6,300 nt of DNA, taken from NCBI GenBank assembly GCA_030600725.1, contig JAUVLN010000136.1, forward strand, positions 1 to 6,300. Reading direction: 5' to 3'. The position numbers and the translations under genes were made by a program. Below the pieces are notes generated by a model. The model was not told the DNA's origin and did not search any database. It saw only the letters and a program-made list of their open reading frames with translations. Position 1 is the first letter of the stretch. Each line of letters starts with the position of its first letter. Source of the DNA: Thermoplasmatota archaeon (lineage in GTDB: Archaea > Thermoplasmatota > Penumbrarchaeia > Penumbrarchaeales > Penumbrarchaeaceae). Below are positions 5,684-6,300 of this stretch, piece by piece.

Positions 5684-6300
5684 TCATCCACCCTTCAGAA
5701 CCACCGGGTTGACGCAGTGTTTTGGGCGCCTTCCCGAGAGAACGTCGATCACACCTTCACACGCGAGCATCGCCATCTTGATCCTGGTCCCCTCCGTGGC
5801 AGAACCAAGGTGCGGCAGGAGGACCACATTGTCGAGATCGATCAATCCGGGGTACACATTGGGCTCCTCCTCGTACACATCCAGTCCTGCGCCGTGGATC
5901 CGCCCCTCCCTGAGAGCATCGGAGAGGGCCTTCTCGTCGATCACCGGCCCCCTGGACGTGTTGATGATGATGGCACTTCCCTTCATGATCGAGAGCTCCC
6001 GCTCGCCGATCAGGTGCCTGGTCTCCTCCGTAAGGGGTACGTGCAGGGAGATGATGTCCGAGCTCCTCAGGAGCTCCTCCAGGGAGAGGTGGCGGGCACC
6101 GAACCTATCCTCGACAGGCTCATTTATCCTCCTGGAATGATATACTATCTCCAGTCCGAACCCTCTGGCCCTTTCCATGACCGCCTGACCTATCTTGCCA
6201 GCACCTATGATGCCGAGCGTCCTTCCCCTCAGGTCCTTCCCCAGCAGCAGGTTAGGGCTCCAGATCCTGAAGCGCCCCTCCCTCACGAAACGATCCGATT
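5684..6300 (-). CDS. D-2-hydroxyacid dehydrogenase, glyoxylate/hydroxypyruvate reductase-like (N terminus outside window)
   Basis: Reduces a 2-oxoacid such as glyoxylate or hydroxypyruvate with NAD(P)H; the exact substrate cannot be read here. The visible 205 residues are the C-terminal two thirds of a protein usually 310-340 aa. The frame stays open to the window edge, and the residues before an internal GTG at 6286 (SDRF, leading into VREGRF) fit the family, so that GTG is not the start. Visible features, numbered from that GTG, are the LLLGKDLRGRTLGIIG approach, the Rossmann motif GAGKIG (28-33), NTSRGPVID with catalytic Arg112, GLDVYEEEP with the catalytic Glu (139-141), and LPHLGSAT with His159. 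After the second Rossmann strand the sequence is YHSRR, without the acidic residue typical of NAD-specific enzymes, which suggests NADP(H). The stop lies 1 nt before the tgtA ATG, so the two are probably co-transcribed. Confidence 0.9.
   Translation of the reverse strand, partial: SDRFVREGRFRIWSPNLLLGKDLRGRTLGIIGAGKIGQAVMERARGFGLEIVYHSRRINEPVEDRFGARHLSLEELLRSSDIISLHVPLTEETRHLIGERELSIMKGSAIIINTSRGPVIDEKALSDALREGRIHGAGLDVYEEEPNVYPGLIDLDNVVLLPHLGSATEGTRIKMAMLACEGVIDVLSGRRPKHCVNPVVLKGG
5688..5695 (-). promoter_or_regulatory. Ribosome binding site deciding the tgtA start
   Basis: The minus strand reads AAGGGTGG, 5 nt before the ATG at 5682 and within the last codons of the upstream dehydrogenase. 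The alternative GTG start (5689-5691) is part of this motif and has no comparable site at proper distance. The ATG is therefore preferred. Confidence 0.5.

Overview
The window is archaeal. It encodes an archaeosine-type tRNA-guanine transglycosylase (zinc site plus C-terminal PUA domain), an AMP phosphorylase and a ribose-1,5-bisphosphate isomerase. The last two belong to the archaeal AMP-degradation route that normally ends in form III RubisCO. Gene starts are preceded by G-rich Shine-Dalgarno sequences, and two AT-rich elements look like archaeal TATA boxes. By eye the DNA is moderately GC-rich, with heavy AGG/AGA use for Arg. This suits a euryarchaeal lineage, possibly Thermoplasmatota, but that placement is inference and not proven by the window.

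Every supported gene is on the minus strand, so transcription runs from the right edge to the left. In that order: (1) a D-2-hydroxyacid dehydrogenase (glyoxylate/hydroxypyruvate reductase-like), cut off at its N terminus by the right edge; (2) tgtA, whose start lies 1 nt after the dehydrogenase stop; (3) a 238-aa metallo-beta-lactamase-fold protein, 21 bp further on; (4) ribose-1,5-bisphosphate isomerase, 35 bp further on; (5) AMP phosphorylase, after a gap of about 63 bp that holds a possible promoter; (6) after another gap of about 58 bp, the start of an unrecognised basic protein running off the left edge. Genes 1-4 are packed like one transcription unit. Genes 5 and 6 may have promoters of their own.

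The isomerase and AMP phosphorylase form a clear functional pair: AMP + Pi gives adenine + ribose-1,5-bisphosphate, which is isomerised to ribulose-1,5-bisphosphate. No RubisCO gene is present here, so it would have to lie elsewhere. The tgtA product acts in tRNA modification and has no obvious metabolic link to this pair.

The most unusual item is the metallo-beta-lactamase-like gene. The fold is recognisable and the frame is intact, but the HxHxDH metal-binding motif reads R-A-N-S-N-F. At least one further expected ligand also appears lost, while the C-terminal PGHG motif is kept. It is probably a non-catalytic, or differently catalytic, member of the fold kept inside a compact operon. No RNA genes, mobile elements, CRISPR arrays or long repeats were seen, and no gene-free stretch exceeds about 65 bp.
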